A stretch of 64,000 nt of DNA from Prosthecochloris sp. (GTDB lineage: Bacteria; Bacteroidota; Chlorobiia; Chlorobiales; Chlorobiaceae), in assembly GCA_015482705.2 (NCBI GenBank), contig JADMLA020000038.1, positions 1 through 64,000 of the forward strand. The letters run 5' to 3'. Below the pieces are notes generated by a model, which worked only from the letters and a program-made list of their open reading frames with translations, was not told the DNA's origin and searched no databases. The position numbers and the translations under genes are program-made. Numbering within the stretch: the first letter of the stretch is position 1; every line of letters begins with the position of its first letter. Below, piece by piece: positions 61,060-64,000 of the stretch.

Positions 61060-63064
61060 TGCATTCTTCACTTAGAATCTCGACGGAAGCTTCGATCATA
61101 GAATCACGGGATTCGAAAACGCGCACGTTTTCCCTGCTGAACATCTGCAGGGCGCTTGACTCGAGAGGATGGTCTTTGACAAGCCATATCTCACCATCGA
61201 GCTGACTACTCAACAGTTCCATTTCCTTTGGCGTCTTCTCCCATTCATCAGGCCAAGAGCTAATTACTATCTTTTCTATAAATGGCAGCGCATGCCCATT
61301 GGCTGCAATCGCCTCGAGCTCGCCGGCAAGAAGCAACCCGGCAACTGATGGATTGATAAGGAGCGTACGTGCTTCTGCAATAGAATTCTTACCACCGTCA
61401 CCGATGCGCTCCCTACCAATGAATATGCCGTCTTTTGAAACACACCCCAGACCTGACAGATCACGCCCGTTGTATTCCCGCACTTCCTTGACAACATCTC
61501 CACGATCGGCTCCTAAAACCAACATTGAAGGAATTCTGCCTCTTCTCTTGACGTAGCTGCCGAGCAATTGCCCGTGAAGGTGAGTAAGGATGGTTCCCAT
61601 CTGTGGCTGGGCATTCACCTCGATAATGACGGCATCGGATTCCTGCCAGGACTTTTCGATGTCATCCGTGATGAAATCGACCGCCGCTATATCCAGACGG
61701 AGCAGTGCCGCCGCCCTCTTGACCAAAGAGAGATAAGAAGGGTGAATATCATCTTTTTCAAGAAGGATTGCATCCCCTCCGGTACTCACATTGGCGGCCT
61801 TTTTCAGGGCGACGAATTGCCCCTTCTGTGGGACTGAATCGAGACGAAGCCCATCCTGTTGCAACAACAAGCGCGCCTCCTCGTCCACTGTAATCGGCTT
61901 CATGATCGAAAAACGACTGGAGGAGCGTCTTGGATCGGTATTTGTCTTTTCAATAAGCTCATTCACCGTTGCAATACCGTCGCCAGTAACTCCTGCAGGC
62001 AGGCGCTTCACGATAGCGACACTTTCTCCCCGAAATAGTGTTATACGAAATGCATGACCTTTATGATGACGCTCCAGCATGATACTCGTCGATAACTTGC
62101 TTGCCTGCTTGAATGCCGCGTAAACCTCGTTTTCGGTCCTCAAGTCGGCATGTACCCCCTTACCCTGGTCAAGGTCAGCCGGTTTTACCACCACAGGAAA
62201 GCCAATCCTGTCGGCCAACGAGGCAGCTTCAGTCATGCTTTTCACACGGTTTCCCTCCGGAACAGGAATACCCGCGCTTTTCAATGTCGAAGTGGTCAAC
62301 AGCTTGTTTTTCGCATACTTCACCGCAATGAATGGTGTCTCATCGGTGATACTGCTGTTGAACCATCGGCCTCTCTTACCCCAACCATATTGAAAAACAC
62401 CTCCGGGTAAAGCGATAACAGGTATGCCGAGAGTATCCGCTGCACGAATAAAACGGATATTGTTCGATCCACCGGGAGCGAGAATATTGAGCCTTTGAAA
62501 AAGCTGATCAAGCTTTTTACTCTGCTTTGCTGACAGTTCACTCTGTTCTGGCCGCAAATTATTAACTACCGACAGGAGCCACTCGAGAACAAGTTTAGCG
62601 GCGAGGGGCACAAGCGATGGAAAAAGCACGGTAACGACTACCTCAGGTGAACCGACTGCCTTGCTACCGTCTTGAGTGCAACTGATAACCTTTGCTGAAT
62701 TCAATACCGGTATCCCGGCAGATTCCTGCAGCCCGCCGACGGCATTCCCTATCGTTTCAGCCAATGTATTGCTGTCACTCTCCTGCTTTTCCTCGATCTC
62801 CGACAGATGCTCAGGTGGAATATAAGGCTCGAGTAGCCGAGCAAGTTGCCGGTTTATTCCTGTAGTTTTTTGAGAATTTGAAAGTAGAAGCCTTGCTGAG
62901 AGTGACGGTTGAGTCATCCCATGCATATAACCAGCTATGACGTCTATAGAATCACATGCTATGAAAGAAAAATTGCTCATCGTCAAAGCTTGTAGGCGTT
63001 GTTTTGTAAACAGATTTGATTTCCTGCCTATCCTTCCCCGCAGATATGCCAACTCAATGGGCAT
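61052..63064 (-). CDS. Cyanophycin-synthetase-like ATP-grasp ligase 2
   Basis: 670 residues from the ATG at 63064 (a later ATG at 62980 is possible). Same layout as ligase 1. A lead domain runs to about 215, then 'GGVFQYGWGKRGRWFNSS' and 'YAKNKLLTTSTLKSAGIPVPEG'. The ATP-grasp has 'FPVVVKPADLDQGKGVHAD' (about 289-307), 'AGVTGDGIATVNELIEKTN' and 'IIEVNAQPQMG'. The C-terminal ~155 residues follow the start of the CphA Mur domain: 'LVLGADRGDVVKEV' sits where the GTNGKTTT P-loop should be, then 'CVSKDGIFIGRERIGDGGKN' and 'LINPSVAGLLLAGELEAI'. The P-loop Lys and Thr are gone. First gene of the leftward operon. Confidence 0.83.
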   Translation of the reverse strand: MPIELAYLRGRIGRKSNLFTKQRLQALTMSNFSFIACDSIDVIAGYMHGMTQPSLSARLLLSNSQKTTGINRQLARLLEPYIPPEHLSEIEEKQESDSNTLAETIGNAVGGLQESAGIPVLNSAKVISCTQDGSKAVGSPEVVVTVLFPSLVPLAAKLVLEWLLSVVNNLRPEQSELSAKQSKKLDQLFQRLNILAPGGSNNIRFIRAADTLGIPVIALPGGVFQYGWGKRGRWFNSSITDETPFIAVKYAKNKLLTTSTLKSAGIPVPEGNRVKSMTEAASLADRIGFPVVVKPADLDQGKGVHADLRTENEVYAAFKQASKLSTSIMLERHHKGHAFRITLFRGESVAIVKRLPAGVTGDGIATVNELIEKTNTDPRRSSSRFSIMKPITVDEEARLLLQQDGLRLDSVPQKGQFVALKKAANVSTGGDAILLEKDDIHPSYLSLVKRAAALLRLDIAAVDFITDDIEKSWQESDAVIIEVNAQPQMGTILTHLHGQLLGSYVKRRGRIPSMLVLGADRGDVVKEVREYNGRDLSGLGCVSKDGIFIGRERIGDGGKNSIAEARTLLINPSVAGLLLAGELEAIAANGHALPFIEKIVISSWPDEWEKTPKEMELLSSQLDGEIWLVKDHPLESSALQMFSRENVRVFESRDSMIEASVEILSEECND

Positions 63065-63434
63065 ACCGACTTACCCTGAAATGGTCTGGCCCTAACCTCA
63101 ACTGTACAGCTTTTTCGTTCCGCAGGAGATTATAAATTATAAATATAAATAATCGTCGATGGTATATGTCATTTATAGGACATCAAAACTTACATCTGTG
63201 TTTATTGTCGGCTTTATGCTTGATCACACCACCTACCTTGCTTCTTTACTCTTTCCATAACACCTGACATGTTTTCACCTGATTTCATTCATTTTCGCAA
63301 ATATCGGGTTTATATATCAACCCTGTCAATAGAAACGCTACATGCAACAGAAGCAACTGTAACGTACTTTACAATGAAGGTTTTGAACCGGAGGAGGAAT
63401 AACAAAATAACTGATGAAATATTTTGCAACTTAA

Positions 63435-63452
63435 TGAATGACATATAATTCA
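63435..63452. promoter_or_regulatory. Upstream HipB operator candidate (O1)
   Basis: TGAATG-N6-AATTCA, an inverted repeat differing at one base from the perfect site at 63529-63546. The two centres are 94 bp apart, close to nine helical turns, so looping by a HipB dimer or tetramer is possible. Confidence 0.45.
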
Positions 63453-63499
63453 CTAAACGCATTTAACAAAGATAACAAATGATAAATCACGCAAAAAAT

Positions 63500-63528
63500 T
63501 TGACATCCTGTCTAACCAAAAGTATATT
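63500..63528 (+). promoter_or_regulatory. Strong sigma-70-type promoter of hipBA
   Basis: Perfect TTGACA at 63500-63505, a 17-bp spacer, and TATATT at 63523-63528. The predicted start near 63535 lies inside the palindrome 63529-63546. Confidence 0.8.
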
Positions 63529-63546
63529 TGAATGGTAATTCATTCA
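63529..63546. promoter_or_regulatory. HipB operator candidate (O2) over the transcription start
   Basis: Perfect inverted repeat TGAATG-N6-CATTCA directly abutting the -10 box. A repressor dimer bound here would block transcription. Autorepression by the antitoxin is usual for hipBA loci. Confidence 0.6.
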
Positions 63547-63568
63547 TTGATCTGCAAATAACGGCATT

Positions 63569-63916
63569 ATGACCGATAAATCACTCTCAAATTGGGTAGC
63601 ATTGAGTGACAAGATGCTTGTTGGGCAAATAGGGGCTTTTGTGCGACACCACCGCCTGGAACAGAACAAAACCCAGAATACACTTGCTCGTGAGGCCGGT
63701 ATCAGCCGATCGACGTTGAGCTTGCTGGAAAGGGGCGAAACTGTCACCCTCGCGACTTTAATCCAGGTACTCAGGGTACTGGACCAGCTGCAGGTAATGG
63801 ATGCCTTTGTCGTGGAACAGAGCATCAGCCCTTTGATGATGGCCAAAATACAGAAAGAAAAAAGGCAACGGGCCAGAGGAAAACAGGGCGGCGATACAAC
63901 AAAACATGATTGGTAA
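63569..63916 (+). CDS. hipB: HipB-like XRE-family antitoxin
   Basis: 115 residues. A helix-turn-helix of the Cro/cI type fills residues 18-72: 'IGAFVRHHRLEQNKTQNTLAREAGISRSTLSLLERGETVTLATLIQ'-like arrangement, with 'TQNTLAREAGISRSTLSLLE' the recognition part. A short helical tail with many Arg/Lys/Gln follows. HipB neutralises HipA and represses the operon. The hipA start codon lies 3 bp after its stop. Strong promoter and two palindromes upstream. Confidence 0.88.
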   Translation: MTDKSLSNWVALSDKMLVGQIGAFVRHHRLEQNKTQNTLAREAGISRSTLSLLERGETVTLATLIQVLRVLDQLQVMDAFVVEQSISPLMMAKIQKEKRQRARGKQGGDTTKHDW

Positions 63917-63919
63917 GCA

Positions 63920-64000
63920 ATGGATGTAGCGGAAGTCAGGATATGGGGAGAGATGGCCGGAGCTGTGGCATGGGACGATGCCGCAGGACTGGCTACATTT
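63920..64000 (+). CDS. hipA: HipA-like kinase toxin, N-terminus only (cut by window edge)
   Basis: Only 27 codons are present, from the ATG at 63920: 'MDVAEVRIWGEMAGAVAWDD' followed by 'AAGLATF'. The 'VRIWG..AGAVAWDD..GLA.F' pattern is the beginning of the HipA N-terminal (couple_hipA) domain. HipA kinases phosphorylate glutamyl- or other aminoacyl-tRNA synthetases and cause growth arrest. It is 3 bp downstream of hipB. Whether the gene is intact cannot be judged here. Confidence 0.8.
   Translation, partial: MDVAEVRIWGEMAGAVAWDDAAGLATF

Larger units (their letters stand above)
63065..63568. other. Divergent control region between the ligase operon and hipBA
   Basis: About 500 AT-rich bp with no gene. 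The right end holds the hipB promoter and operators listed separately. The left end must hold the promoter of the leftward ligase operon; TATAAT-like sequences occur on the minus strand near 63130-63145, and ATGTC-N8-GACAT lies at 63166-63183, but neither is convincing. The middle (63184-63430) shows nothing else. Confidence 0.45.

Noticed and set aside
60049..63568. RiPP (graspetide or sactipeptide) cluster with precursor peptide
   Set aside because: ATP-grasp proteins resemble cyanophycin synthetase, not graspetide ligases, and no short precursor gene with a leader was found in the adjacent gaps.

Overview
The window is bacterial chromosome from a green sulfur bacterium (Chlorobiaceae). The strongest evidence is a full-length Fenna-Matthews-Olson bacteriochlorophyll a protein gene (fmoA, 23638-24741), found in Chlorobi and a few phototrophic Acidobacteria. 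A candidate chlorosome envelope protein (48772-48996), a B12/radical SAM protein of the BchE/BchQ type, a Chlorobium-type sepiapterin reductase and a Bacteroidetes/Chlorobi-type DksA relative fit this. From memory the FMO sequence is closest to Prosthecochloris, so a marine Prosthecochloris-like strain is my guess. No database was searched.

Left part (1-21.7 kb), mostly housekeeping: a cut-off rhodanese; a tandem hotdog protein; proA; a LolD-type ATPase; an MFS transporter overlapping mpl (murein recycling); gap with a perfect 16-bp palindrome upstream; a flavodoxin fused to the C-terminal domain of protochlorophyllide reductase BchB; the leftward heat-shock set prmC-hrcA-grpE-dnaJ; a DUF4412 protein and proS; a 2-Cys peroxiredoxin; a purine permease followed by a nitrilase-family amidohydrolase; ispE; a SPOR protein and a receiver-less sigma-54 activator.

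Middle part (21.7-50.6 kb): lnt and fmoA diverge, followed by a MerR regulator, an MsbA-like ABC exporter and the B12/radical SAM protein. Then come mutS, rplU-rpmA, mdh, radC, a cold-shock protein, sepiapterin reductase, purH diverging from purN-queE, a glycosyltransferase, nfo, ftsX, tRNA-Ala(GGC), purF, a DksA-like gene, ileS, the chlorosome candidate, a DUF3298 lipoprotein and a small periplasmic protein. Two copies of a ~132-bp intergenic repeat lie at 15.7 and 27.2 kb.

Right part (50.7-64 kb) is accessory. It opens with decayed coding fragments, including a TPR gene remnant. A possible undescribed amide-forming pathway follows. A beta-keto-acid cleavage enzyme fused to a GNAT acetyltransferase is followed 2 bp later by a cyanophycin-synthetase-like ATP-grasp ligase. 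Next are an OprB-type porin and, on the other strand, a secreted Ntn amide hydrolase. A tightly coupled leftward operon then runs ATP-grasp ligase 2, radical SAM/SPASM enzyme, glycosyltransferase, nucleoside phosphorylase and short-chain dehydrogenase. Both ligases keep the ATP-grasp half of cyanophycin synthetase, but their Mur-ligase half is a short remnant without a usable P-loop. The window ends in a hipBA toxin-antitoxin locus with a strong promoter and two matching palindromic operators.
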